64,000 nucleotides of DNA from Leptofilum sp041987425 (GTDB taxonomy: Bacteria; Chloroflexota; Anaerolineae; Promineifilales; Promineifilaceae), in assembly GCA_041987425.1 (NCBI GenBank), contig JBHIWP010000001.1, positions 28,837-92,836 of the forward strand. Reading direction: 5' to 3'. This document shows, piece after piece, positions 1 through 9,400 of the stretch (positions are counted from its first letter, which is position 1; each line of letters begins with the position of its first letter). The position numbers and the translations under genes were made by a program. A model generated the notes under the pieces. The model saw nothing but the letters and a program-made list of their open reading frames with translations, did not search any database and was not told where the DNA came from.

Positions 1-3000
1 AAAAGAACAAGTCCTGAATCTCTACCGGGCCGTTAGGCGCACCTTTTTCCAGAGCCGCCTTGGCAATTTCCAGGTAGCCCGTGCCGGGGATCAATGCTTC
101 GCCATCCTTGATGCGGTGCTGGTCCAAAATCCAATGGGTGTCGGTGCGATAGTTGGTGGCGTACACAATCTCGTCATCCGTTTCCACAATAATTTTGTCC
201 AGCAGCGGATGGGGCACATCGGTGCCAACTGAGTTCATTTCATCGGCCAGCCCCAGGCGAACGGCCGCATCGACCGCCATACCCACTTCTTGCCACACGC
301 CCCAGTTAACGGCCACGGTGAACGTTTGGGAAGCGGCCGTTTTGCTCTCGGCAAAGGCGTTGAGGAAAGCGTTCGCGGCTACGTAATCTACCTGCCCTGC
401 CGCGCCAATTTCCGTACTGGTCGAGGAAAATAGCACGAAGAAGTCCAGTGGTTCGCCAGCCAGATACTCGTCCAGCAGCAGCGTACCGCGCGCTTTGGGG
501 GCCAGCACCCGGCCTGCTTCCTGGGCCGTTTTGAGCTGGATCAGGTTGTCGTCCAGCACGCCCGCGGCGTGGATAACGCCATTGATCGCCCCAAAACGCT
601 GTTTGGCCTGGGCCACCGCGCGCTTTACTTGCTCGCGGTTTGTAATATCGGCGTCCACCACCAGAACTTCGGCGCCAGCCGCCTCCAATGCCTGAATTTT
701 TTGAATACGACGGCTGGTTTTATCGGTGACGCTGTGGCTTTTAATCCAGTCGGCCCACATTTCCCGCTTGGGCAAGCCTGAGCGGCTTAGCAGCACCAAT
801 TTGGCCTGAGCCGTTTCGGCCAGGTGCTCGGCCATTACCAACCCAATACCTCCCATACCGCCAGTAATCAGGTAAACGCCACCTTGCTTGATGCGTGAAT
901 CGGCCAGCTCGCCTTCTAGCTGCGGTGCGGCCGTAAAGTGCTGCTGCCAACGACGGCCGTTGCGGTAGGCAAAGACCCCATTCTGCGGCTCGGCCAGCAG
1001 ATCTGCCCTCACAAGCGCGGCCAACCCCTCCACCTGATCGGCTGTGAGGCTGGGGGGCAGCGGCAAATCAACCAGTCGGGCAGTAACGCCAGGAAATTCA
1101 CGAGGCATTACCTTGATGGGACCAAGCAACGTGGCTTTGTCGGGGTAGGAAACCTGCTCTTCATCGACACGCTGGCTGCCGTTGGTAACAGCCGTTATAT
1201 CCAACGTACCCGGCAAGCCCTCTTCACCCAACGCCTGCGCCAGGAAAAAGAGGCTGTAGAAGCCCAGATCCAGATTTTGGTAATAAATGCCCATCCGATC
1301 CGGGTTTTGCGGGCTGTTCACGGTCCAAAGATGGGCCACGCGCTGCGGCAGCAGCGATCTACCGGCCAGTTCTTCAACCAGCGTATCGTAATCGATGCGG
1401 GCGCGCGGATTCACTTCATAAGCAAACTCGCCCAGCTGGTTAAACTGCTCGCCCACCGTCACGGTTATCACGGTATGCCCGGCACTTTGCAGCTGAGCCC
1501 GCACCTTGTCACCAATGCCCAGAGTGTCCTTGAACAGCAGCCAGGTAAGCGGCTGCATCACGGCCTCAGCGGGCTTGTCGGTGAGCTGCCAGGTGCGCTT
1601 ATAAAACCAATCTTCCAGCTCCGGCATTCTGGCCAGCACGGTTTTAGTCACTTCTGCCCCGCTAAACAGCGTGGTGCCAGGATCAATCCAGTAGCGCTGC
1701 CGTTCAAAGGGATAGGTGGGCAGCGGCACGCGGTAGCGCACCTCATCGGCATAAAATGCTGCCCAGTCTGGCATGGTGCCTGCCAGCCAAAGTCGGCCCA
1801 GGCTGGTGAGTGCAAATTGAAGGTCAGATAGCTCCTCTTTGCGATGACGTAGCGAGGCTACGGCCGTATGCGTCTTGTCCTTCTCCGGGTGCATCCGCAC
1901 CAACGAACTTAGCGTCTGGCCGGGGCCGACTTCCACAAAGACCCGGTTTGGCTCCTGCAGCAGCGTTGTCAGGCCATCGGCAAAGCGCACCGTGTGGCGC
2001 AGATGTCGCACCCAGTATTGTGGATCCGTCGCCTCTTCCGGCTTAATCCAGGCCCCGGTCAGGTTAGAAATAAAGGGCATTGTGGGCGGATTAAAGTGGA
2101 TTTTCGCCAATTCGCGGCCAAATTCATCCAAGATAGGGTCGAGCATGGGGGAATGGGCCGCAACGTTGATGCGCACCCGGCGGCACTCTACTTCTTTTTC
2201 GGCCAGGGCGGCTTCCAATTTTTCCAGTGCGGCTACTTCACCCGACACCACGCACAGCTCGGGATTATTGATCACGGCAATAGATAGCCCATTGGTGAGA
2301 TACGGCTTTAGGTCTGCCTCGGTCATGGGCACGCTGACCATGCCGCCTTCCGGCAAGGTTTCGAACAGCTTGCCCCGCAGCGTGACGATAAAGAGCGCGT
2401 CTTTGAGCGACAGCACGCCTGCCAGGCAAGCGGCCGTATATTCGCCCATGCTGTGCCCCGTCATGGCAACTGGCTCAATGCCCCACGAGCGCCAAAGCTG
2501 GGCCAGAGCATATTCAGTCATGAAGATAGCGGGCAGGTTGCGCGACGGCCGTTTCAGTTCCTCTGCCGCATTTTGTATCGCTTCATCAGGGGGAAACATG
2601 AGCTGGCGCAAATCGGTGTCCAGATACGGCCGTACCAAATCCAGGCATTCATCAATTGCCTCACGATAAACCGGTTCAGATTCGTACAACCCCAGGCCCA
2701 TGTTGGGGTACTGCGCCCCGCCGCCGGGGAACATAAACACAACCGACGGCGCGGCATCGCTCGCCTGCTGGCTAATGACTCTTTGCCGATTGCCGCTGGT
2801 TAACACCTCAGCGGCGTCGGCGCTGCTCTGCACCGCTGCGATGCGACGGTAGGGCATCGGCTGGCGACCTACTTGCAGCGTGTAAGCCACATCAGCCAGG
2901 GAGACGTCTGGATTTTCTTGCAGGAAGGTAGCCAGATTTTGCGCGGCGGCGTCCAGCGCTGAGCTGGTCTTGGCCGAAAGCTGCAAAAGCTGCCAGTCGC

Positions 3001-4351
3001 GCGATTCGCTCGATGGCTCTAGCTCCGGCGCTTCTTCCAGCACCACATGCGCATTGGTGCCCCCCACCCCCAGCGAGCTAATTCCGGCGCGACGTGGCGA
3101 ATCATCCTGCGGCCATTGGCGCAGCTCGTGGTTCACAAAGAAGGGGCTGTCTTCCAGGTTGAGCATGGGATTGGGCGCTTTGTAGTTCAGGCTGGCGGGA
3201 ATCTGCTTGTAACGCAGGGACTGCACCACTTTGATGAAGGCTGCGACGCCTGCGGCCGTATCCAAATGTCCAATGTTGGTTTTCACCGAACCTAGACCGC
3301 TAAACTGCTTCTTATCGGTGGTCTGGCGGAACGCCTGCGTCAATGCCGTAACTTCAATAGGATCGCCAATGCGGGTGCCCGTGCCGTGCGCCTCCACGTA
3401 ATCAATCGTGTCGGCATCTATGTTGGCCAGCGCTATGGCCTCGGCAATTACCGCCGCCTGACCATCAACGCTGGGTGCTAGATAGTTGACTTTGCCGGAG
3501 CCGTCGTTGTTTACGGCCGAACCTTTAATGACGGCATGGATCGTGTCGCCATCTTCAATGGCATCAGCCAGGCGGCGCAGCGTGACCACGCCAACGCCGC
3601 TGCCAAAAATGGTACCGTCTGAATCAGCATCAAACGAACGACAGTGGCCGTCTGAAGAAAGGATTTCGCCATCCTGGTACAGGTAGCCCTGGCGGTGAGG
3701 CAGCTCAATCGTCACGCCGCCAGCCAGGGCAATGTCACACTCGCCGCTCAGCAAGCTTTGCGCCGCCATGTGGATGGCTACCAGCGAAGTAGAGCAGGCT
3801 GTTTGCACGTTTACGCTGGGGCCGCGCAAATTCATCAGATAAGAGACGCGGGTAGTCAGAAAATCTTTGTCGTTGCCGGTGTGGCGCAGCAGAAAGAAGC
3901 CTACAGAGGCAACCAGATCTGGGTTGGTGAGCAGATTGTAGGGCATGTAGGCATTGTGGCCGGAGCCACCAAAGACGCCAATGGCACCGTCGAACCGTTC
4001 CGGATCGTAGCCCGCGTGCTCCAGAGCAGTCCAGGCAACCTCCAAAAAGTTTCTGTGCTGCGGGTCCATAATGGCGGCATCGCGCGGGCCAAAGCCAAAG
4101 AAGCTGGCGTCGAAGGTGTCCATGTCATCCAGCGGCGCGCCAGATTTTACGTAGTTGGGATGACGCAGCAACGCCTCGGGGGCACCTGCGGCACGCAGCT
4201 CTTCGTCAGTATAAAAGGTGATCGATTCCACGCCATCGCGCAAGTTGCGCCAGTAGGTCTCAATGTCTTGCGCCCCGGGAAAGCGACCCGCCATTCCCAC
4301 AACAGCAATTTCTGTGCCCTCTAAAGCGTCTAAAATATCCTGATTGCTCAT
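1..4351 (-). CDS. Type I polyketide synthase, KS-AT-KR-DH..., partial (runs off left edge)
   Basis: Modular polyketide synthase, 1450 residues visible, with start ATG at 4351 preceded by AGGA. The ketosynthase begins at about residue 13 with no docking region. It has the TACSTS active-site Cys186, His322 in HGTGT and His362 in NIGH. The acyltransferase follows (about 550-870) with nucleophile Ser634 in GHSMGEY. Its specificity loop reads AAHS, not the usual HAFH or YASH, so malonyl versus methylmalonyl is not assignable. A ketoreductase comes next, with Rossmann motif TGGMGGIG, an LDD motif and Tyr1323 in DYVAAN. The start of a dehydratase hot-dog fold closes the visible part (candidate His1412, then PGTGYLE). 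Having KR before DH is not the common DH-KR order. The ACP and anything beyond lie outside the window. It follows the formyltransferase-NRPS gene in the same direction, so that gene's carrier domain is the likely upstream donor (inference). Confidence 0.95.
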   Translation of the reverse strand, partial: MSNQDILDALEGTEIAVVGMAGRFPGAQDIETYWRNLRDGVESITFYTDEELRAAGAPEALLRHPNYVKSGAPLDDMDTFDASFFGFGPRDAAIMDPQHRNFLEVAWTALEHAGYDPERFDGAIGVFGGSGHNAYMPYNLLTNPDLVASVGFFLLRHTGNDKDFLTTRVSYLMNLRGPSVNVQTACSTSLVAIHMAAQSLLSGECDIALAGGVTIELPHRQGYLYQDGEILSSDGHCRSFDADSDGTIFGSGVGVVTLRRLADAIEDGDTIHAVIKGSAVNNDGSGKVNYLAPSVDGQAAVIAEAIALANIDADTIDYVEAHGTGTRIGDPIEVTALTQAFRQTTDKKQFSGLGSVKTNIGHLDTAAGVAAFIKVVQSLRYKQIPASLNYKAPNPMLNLEDSPFFVNHELRQWPQDDSPRRAGISSLGVGGTNAHVVLEEAPELEPSSESRDWQLLQLSAKTSSALDAAAQNLATFLQENPDVSLADVAYTLQVGRQPMPYRRIAAVQSSADAAEVLTSGNRQRVISQQASDAAPSVVFMFPGGGAQYPNMGLGLYESEPVYREAIDECLDLVRPYLDTDLRQLMFPPDEAIQNAAEELKRPSRNLPAIFMTEYALAQLWRSWGIEPVAMTGHSMGEYTAACLAGVLSLKDALFIVTLRGKLFETLPEGGMVSVPMTEADLKPYLTNGLSIAVINNPELCVVSGEVAALEKLEAALAEKEVECRRVRINVAAHSPMLDPILDEFGRELAKIHFNPPTMPFISNLTGAWIKPEEATDPQYWVRHLRHTVRFADGLTTLLQEPNRVFVEVGPGQTLSSLVRMHPEKDKTHTAVASLRHRKEELSDLQFALTSLGRLWLAGTMPDWAAFYADEVRYRVPLPTYPFERQRYWIDPGTTLFSGAEVTKTVLARMPELEDWFYKRTWQLTDKPAEAVMQPLTWLLFKDTLGIGDKVRAQLQSAGHTVITVTVGEQFNQLGEFAYEVNPRARIDYDTLVEELAGRSLLPQRVAHLWTVNSPQNPDRMGIYYQNLDLGFYSLFFLAQALGEEGLPGTLDITAVTNGSQRVDEEQVSYPDKATLLGPIKVMPREFPGVTARLVDLPLPPSLTADQVEGLAALVRADLLAEPQNGVFAYRNGRRWQQHFTAAPQLEGELADSRIKQGGVYLITGGMGGIGLVMAEHLAETAQAKLVLLSRSGLPKREMWADWIKSHSVTDKTSRRIQKIQALEAAGAEVLVVDADITNREQVKRAVAQAKQRFGAINGVIHAAGVLDDNLIQLKTAQEAGRVLAPKARGTLLLDEYLAGEPLDFFVLFSSTSTEIGAAGQVDYVAANAFLNAFAESKTAASQTFTVAVNWGVWQEVGMAVDAAVRLGLADEMNSVGTDVPHPLLDKIIVETDDEIVYATNYRTDTHWILDQHRIKDGEALIPGTGYLEIAKAALEKGAPNGPVEIQDLFF

Positions 4352-4613
4352 ATAAATCCTAAATCTTAAGTTTGGTTTTGCTCATTTAGTTGAGTTGTTC
4401 TAGGTTAGCCAAAGCAGGCGTATTAAGCTCTCTTTTCATGTACCTTCTTGCTTTTACTATACAGCTCAACAAATAGCATGCAATGACTATCTAACAGCGT
4501 CGATTACGTTAGTCACGCAGATTTTACAAAAGACTTTTCGGCAGTAGTTATTGGAAATGTGGAGGGAATTATTAACATGAAGAACGCCGCTGACTAATTG
4601 TAATTACAACAAA

Positions 4614-4667
4614 TTCCCCGAAAGCCGTGTTGGTTCAAGGGCGGAACAGGTGACGGCTTTCGGGGAA
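4614..4667 (-). terminator. 15-bp perfect hairpin between the FT-NRPS gene and the PKS gene
   Basis: Arms 4614-4628 and 4653-4667 are perfect reverse complements (TTCCCCGAAAGCCGT), with a 24-nt loop. Read on the minus strand, the hairpin starts about 27 nt after the stop codon of the NRPS gene ending at 4694. It is followed by TTTGTTGTAATTAC, which is T-rich but not a clean T-run. It is a probable intrinsic terminator or attenuator ahead of the PKS gene. The rest of the spacer 4352-4693 shows no gene. Confidence 0.55.
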
Positions 4668-4693
4668 AGATGCTATGGATGATTGGGCTGAGC

Positions 4694-7600
4694 TTAGCGG
4701 ACGCGCTGACGTGTTTGGCGGCGCTGCATCATGGCTTCGCGGCGGCTGGCGGCGCGATCTGCACCTTGCGCAACGGCCGTTTGCGTTCCGTTGCTTGCAC
4801 TATCCTGGTTAAGATAATCCGCCAGGGAGCGAATGGTAGGAAAGCGGAACATATCCGTGATCGAGATTTCCTTTTCCACCACGCCCTTCAGCTCGCGATG
4901 GGCCTGCACCGTAAGCAGCGAATGACCACCCAGGTCGAAGAAATTGTCGTTGAGGCCCACCTGAGGCACGTTGAGCAGCCGCTGCCAGATTTCGGCAATC
5001 GTTTCTTCCAGGTCGTTGGTGGGGGCCACGTAAGCCGTTTGTGGTTGAACAACCACCTGATCCGGCGCAGGCAGTGCCTTGCGGTCCGTCTTTTTGTTGG
5101 GAGTCAGCGGGAAGCTGCTCATGGGCACAAAAGTGGCGGGCACCATGAACTCTGGCAGGTCGGCGCGCAGGGCTTCCTTAAGTGCCGCTGCATCCAGCTT
5201 CTGCCCCGCCTGCAGGATGACGTAGGCCACCAGCCGCTTGTCGCCGGGCGTATCTTCGCGGGCCACAACTACCGCTTCGCGTACGGCCGCCTGGGCATTG
5301 AGCAGCGCTTCAATTTCACCCAGCTCAATGCGGTAGCCGCGCAACTTCACCTGAAAGTCGGCGCGGCCCAGGAAGTCAATGTTGCCATCGGCGCGGTATC
5401 GGGCCAGATCGCCTGTCTTGTAGACAGTATTCAGTTTTTCTTTACTGTTTACTGAATACTGCTTACTGCTTACTGGTAACTGCACAAATCGCTCTTTCGT
5501 CAATTCTGATCGGTTGTGATAACCGCGCACCACACCATCGCCGCCGATGTACAGATCGCCAGCCACGCCAACGGGGGAGGGCTGCATGTTCTGGTCCAGG
5601 ATGTAGATTTGGGTGTTGGCGATGGGCTTGCCGATGGGAACGGCCGTTTCCTCACCCGTCACCTCATATGTGGCAGACCAGATGGTGGTTTCTGTGGGGC
5701 CATACATGTTGATCACCCGGCCCGGCACAATTTGCTTGAGCTGCTGCGCCAGGGCAGCGGGCAGCGCCTCGCCACCTACCATCATCGTTTGCACCTTGCC
5801 CAGGGCCGCGACATTTCGCTCGTCCATCAGCAGCATGCTGGCCATTGACGGCGTGCACTGAAAGTGCGTGACGTTATGCCGCTCAATTTGGGCCGGAATG
5901 GAGAAATCTTCAGTCGCCAGAACGGGCTCGGCCAACCGCTTCAGCTCATTGAGGTGGTGTAAATGCTGCAAAACCAGCGCCGACGGCACGCCATAATCAA
6001 TCTGGCAGGCAATCTCATCGACGTTGATGCCTTTCAGCGCGTTCACCATCTCCAGGCACGTGGCCGGCGTGCCAAACAGGCCGCTGGTGTCGAAGTAACG
6101 ATTGAAGGCAAATTCAAGCAACGCGTCCATCTCATCGGCCGACAAATCTTCGGACTCGAAGATTTCCAGCGGGTTTTTTCCGCTGGCGGCCGCTTTTTGC
6201 TTGAAGGTGGGGAAGTGCCAGGCGGCTTCCTTAATGAGCATCAGGGAACTGCGCAGGTAATCCTTCATCGGCTCGCGAACCACATCGCGCACCATTTCCA
6301 CATCGTCGCCAACAAAGGTGTGGAGCATGAGCGTGACATGCCCCTCACCGGGATGCCCGGCATCGCGCCAACCCTGGCGGTAGACTTCCAGTTTTTCGCC
6401 GAGCTGCTCAACCGTCTGGCCCAGCAGGTGGGTGAGGAGGTGAAAGCCACCCTCCCCTGCCATGCGGAACGTCTCCGGGTTGCCTGCGGCCGTTACCCAA
6501 ATGGGCAAATCGGGCTGAATGGGGCGTGGCAGGGTGCGCACCGCCACCATGTCGCCTTTTGGACCCGGGAAGGAGACCGTTTCGCCGCGCCACAGCTGGC
6601 GCACGACTTCAATGTCGCGGAACATAGCATCTTTGCGGTCGGCAAAGTTTTCTGGGCGGAGCACAAAGTCATTGGGCTGCCAGCCTGAGGCAAAAGAGAT
6701 ACCAACGCGCCCTTTAGAAAGATTGTCCACTAAAGCCCACTCTTCGGCTACGCGAATGGGACTGTGCAGGGGCAACACGCAGCTGCCAGCACGGATATGG
6801 ATGTTCTCTGTAATCGTGGCAATCGCGGCACCGGCTACCGAGGGGTTGGGATAGAGGCCGCCAAAGGCGTGGAAGTGACGCTCCGGCGTCCACACGGCCG
6901 AAAAGCCGTGCCTGTCGCCAAATTTTGCGCCTTCTAGCAGAAGCTCATATTTATCAGCTACGCCCGCTTCGCTTTCATCACTGGCAAAGTAGAAAAGGCT
7001 GAACTCAATCTGTTTATTGGCGTGCGGGTGGTGGGGAACGGCCGTTGTCTCCTCGCGCGTCTTGTCATCAAAAATAATTACCTTAAAACCGCGCGCCAGC
7101 GTCCAGAACAGTTCCAACACGGATATATCGAAGGAAAGGCTGGTGACCGCCAGCCAGGTTCCCGGCGGGCTATGAGGAATTCTCTCGTCCATGCCCACAA
7201 AGAAGTTAACCACGTTGCCGTGCTGCACCATCACGCCCTTGGGCTTGCCCGTAGAGCCAGACGTGTAAATAACGTAGGCCAGATTATGCGGCGCCACGCC
7301 GCTAGAGACGTTTTCACTGCTCTGCCCGGCAACTTGCGGCCAATCGGCATCCAGGCGAACGACCTGCGCCTGGTGTGGCGGCAGGCTGGCAGCGAGGTGC
7401 TGTTGGGTGAGCAGCACCGGCGTAGCGGTGTCTTCCACCATGAAGGCGATCCGGTCTTGCGGGTAGGCTGGGTCGAGCGGCAAATAGGCGCCGCCTGCCT
7501 TGTGGATGCCGACCAGAGCCACCATCATCTCAATGGAGCGATCCATGAAGACGCCCACGATCGTTTCCGGGCCAACCCCTAGCTGTTGCAAATGACGGGC

Positions 7601-9400
7601 TAATTGGTTAGCGCGCTGGTTAAGTTGGCGATAGGTGAGCTGCCGGTCTTCGTAGACCACGGCCACATCGTCTGGCCGCTCCGCAGCCTGGGCTTCGATG
7701 AGCTGGTGAATGCAAACGGCCGTAGCGTATTCAATCTCTGTGTCATTCCAATCAACCAGCAACTGCTGAATCTCAGCCTGGGACAAAATGGCAGTTTCGG
7801 CCAGGGCACGGCTGCCGTCCTGGACGGCATTTTGCAGGAAGGTGGCAAACTGGGTTTGCAGAGCAGCGATAATATCTGGGTTGTAAACGGCCGAATCATA
7901 TACCCAGGTGACGCTCGACTGGTCCGGCGTGAGCAGCAGGGCCAGTTCGGTGCCGGGCAGCGGCGTAAATTCAGCCGCGTCGGCAGCGGACTGCACTAAA
8001 ACGGGCAGCAAGGCACCATCGACTTTGGGCTGCAGGGCTGCCAGATCGGGCTGGCGCAGGAAAATATCGCGGTTAAACGTTTTGCGCTTGCCTTGCAGCG
8101 TGTCCAGCTCGGCCTGCAGGGCAGCAAGCGTGTCGGCAACGCTGGCCGTGGCGTCGGTGCTTACCTGGAAGGGAATCTGCGTGGCAAAGTAGCTGGCAAA
8201 CGGCCCTACCTCACGTGCCAGGGCGGGCAGGCCCAGGGCAATATCGAAGCTGCTGCTGCCGCTGAGACGGGCCAGGAAGGCGGCAAAAGCGGCCGTCAGG
8301 GCATGGGCCTCGCCAGAAGCGCCAGCGGGCAGCGGCATGGTGGCTGTGTCGAAATTTTGGCCGGTGGCAGTGCTGCTGTAGTCGGCGTAGGGCAGCTCCA
8401 CGGCGCGCATCTGGCTCAGGCGGCGCAGCCAGTAGCCTTCCTGCCGCACGATGGTGTCGTTTAGCGCGGTGAGTTCGGCCATGGTGGCAGCATCGAGGCT
8501 GGCCAGCCGCTGATTGATGCTGAATTCGCCGGGGGAAACGGCCGTGCCGTCCAGCGCTTGCAGGCCGGAGAGCACAATCGAGCCGCTGCCGGTAGCTACG
8601 GTGAGGGCGTCATCGGAGACGGCCAGAACGGTGCCGGGGGAGGCTGATGTGTCTTCGCCCTGCGTGGCTGCATTGACGATGATGAGACGGCCGTTGACGT
8701 CCAGTTTGGGCAGCGCCAGTGGATTGGCATAGCCGCCAAACTGCAGCGCGTTGACCAGGGCCACCAGCCTGTCGGCGGGCTGCGCCCAATCCAGCGTGGC
8801 GGCCGCTGCCGGACGGTCGTATTTGCCAAAGTAGGTTTGCTCTACCAGATTTTGGGCGCGGGGCTGAAGGCTGTTGTTTTCAATGCCTTCTACCAGTTCG
8901 GCAAAGGTAGCAATGGCGGCTTCATAGGCTTTCACGTTCAGCGTAAAAGCCGTTTCGCCTTCGGCGATGTCGAAAAGCTGCTGCACAAGAATATCGCCCT
9001 TGTCCACACCGCTGCGCATCTCGTGCCACGTCACGCCGTGCTCTTCGGCCTGGTGCAGCAGCGCCCAGGAGGTGGCGTACAGGCCAGCAAATTTGGGCAG
9101 CGGCCCATCGTGGAAGTTGATGGCCCCCCGCCGGGGCAGGGACAATATGGCATCGGGGATAATGGCTAAATTTGTAATGCTGAGGAAATAGTCGAAAGCG
9201 GACTGTTGGGCCAGCGTCTCTGCCAGGGGCTTGCCTGGAGCCAGAACGAATATGCTTTTTTCGGTGGCCCATTGAGTAATGGCAGAGGATTTAGTGATGA
9301 CGCCACGAACGTCGTGGCCACGTTCCAGCAGAATTTCGGTGCATTGAATGAGTAGAGATTCTTCTCCCATGACGTAACAGCTAAATAAAGTGCCGCTCAT
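4694..9400 (-). CDS. NRPS: formyltransferase - half condensation - adenylation with embedded FMN monooxygenase - PCP
   Basis: A 1568-residue NRPS protein, apparently an initiation module. Residues 1-300 are a methionyl-tRNA-formyltransferase-like domain with the Asn95/His97/Asp133 triad and family spacing, as in the N-formylating start module of linear gramicidin. Residues 322-545 resemble only the C-terminal half of a condensation domain and have no HHxxxDG motif. The adenylation domain starts near 560 (A3 TSGSTGKPKG) and is split after A4 by a luciferase-like monooxygenase (about 797-1158, MupA/Atu3671 type). It resumes with A5 near 1163 and carries A10 Lys1437. The PCP serine is Ser1494 in LGGHSLL. 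My hand alignment to GrsA gives the pocket D-I-L-Q-M-G-M-I-W-K, close to the glycine code DILQLGLIWK. Embedded oxygenases at this place are known from MtaG/MelG (myxothiazol, melithiazol), where glycine is alpha-hydroxylated. There is no release domain; the next gene is a PKS. Confidence 0.93.
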   Translation of the reverse strand: MSGTLFSCYVMGEESLLIQCTEILLERGHDVRGVITKSSAITQWATEKSIFVLAPGKPLAETLAQQSAFDYFLSITNLAIIPDAILSLPRRGAINFHDGPLPKFAGLYATSWALLHQAEEHGVTWHEMRSGVDKGDILVQQLFDIAEGETAFTLNVKAYEAAIATFAELVEGIENNSLQPRAQNLVEQTYFGKYDRPAAAATLDWAQPADRLVALVNALQFGGYANPLALPKLDVNGRLIIVNAATQGEDTSASPGTVLAVSDDALTVATGSGSIVLSGLQALDGTAVSPGEFSINQRLASLDAATMAELTALNDTIVRQEGYWLRRLSQMRAVELPYADYSSTATGQNFDTATMPLPAGASGEAHALTAAFAAFLARLSGSSSFDIALGLPALAREVGPFASYFATQIPFQVSTDATASVADTLAALQAELDTLQGKRKTFNRDIFLRQPDLAALQPKVDGALLPVLVQSAADAAEFTPLPGTELALLLTPDQSSVTWVYDSAVYNPDIIAALQTQFATFLQNAVQDGSRALAETAILSQAEIQQLLVDWNDTEIEYATAVCIHQLIEAQAAERPDDVAVVYEDRQLTYRQLNQRANQLARHLQQLGVGPETIVGVFMDRSIEMMVALVGIHKAGGAYLPLDPAYPQDRIAFMVEDTATPVLLTQQHLAASLPPHQAQVVRLDADWPQVAGQSSENVSSGVAPHNLAYVIYTSGSTGKPKGVMVQHGNVVNFFVGMDERIPHSPPGTWLAVTSLSFDISVLELFWTLARGFKVIIFDDKTREETTAVPHHPHANKQIEFSLFYFASDESEAGVADKYELLLEGAKFGDRHGFSAVWTPERHFHAFGGLYPNPSVAGAAIATITENIHIRAGSCVLPLHSPIRVAEEWALVDNLSKGRVGISFASGWQPNDFVLRPENFADRKDAMFRDIEVVRQLWRGETVSFPGPKGDMVAVRTLPRPIQPDLPIWVTAAGNPETFRMAGEGGFHLLTHLLGQTVEQLGEKLEVYRQGWRDAGHPGEGHVTLMLHTFVGDDVEMVRDVVREPMKDYLRSSLMLIKEAAWHFPTFKQKAAASGKNPLEIFESEDLSADEMDALLEFAFNRYFDTSGLFGTPATCLEMVNALKGINVDEIACQIDYGVPSALVLQHLHHLNELKRLAEPVLATEDFSIPAQIERHNVTHFQCTPSMASMLLMDERNVAALGKVQTMMVGGEALPAALAQQLKQIVPGRVINMYGPTETTIWSATYEVTGEETAVPIGKPIANTQIYILDQNMQPSPVGVAGDLYIGGDGVVRGYHNRSELTKERFVQLPVSSKQYSVNSKEKLNTVYKTGDLARYRADGNIDFLGRADFQVKLRGYRIELGEIEALLNAQAAVREAVVVAREDTPGDKRLVAYVILQAGQKLDAAALKEALRADLPEFMVPATFVPMSSFPLTPNKKTDRKALPAPDQVVVQPQTAYVAPTNDLEETIAEIWQRLLNVPQVGLNDNFFDLGGHSLLTVQAHRELKGVVEKEISITDMFRFPTIRSLADYLNQDSASNGTQTAVAQGADRAASRREAMMQRRQTRQRVR
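5425..5482. repeat. CAGTATT/ACTGAAT-type tandem repeat captured in frame in an A domain
   Basis: Short reiterated units (CAGTATTCAG, TACTGTTTACTG, CTTACTGCTTACTGG) sit immediately upstream, in the coding sense, of the A7 motif (YKTGD). They encode the segment KQYSVNSKEKLNTV. Related tracts occupy the same position in two other A domains of the window (39510-39598 and 43045-43128). The repeat stays in frame. Confidence 0.75.

Noticed and set aside
4352..4693. Possible small gene or RNA between the PKS and FT-NRPS genes
   Set aside because: Only a terminator-like hairpin is supported; there is no open frame with a ribosome site and no recognisable RNA fold.
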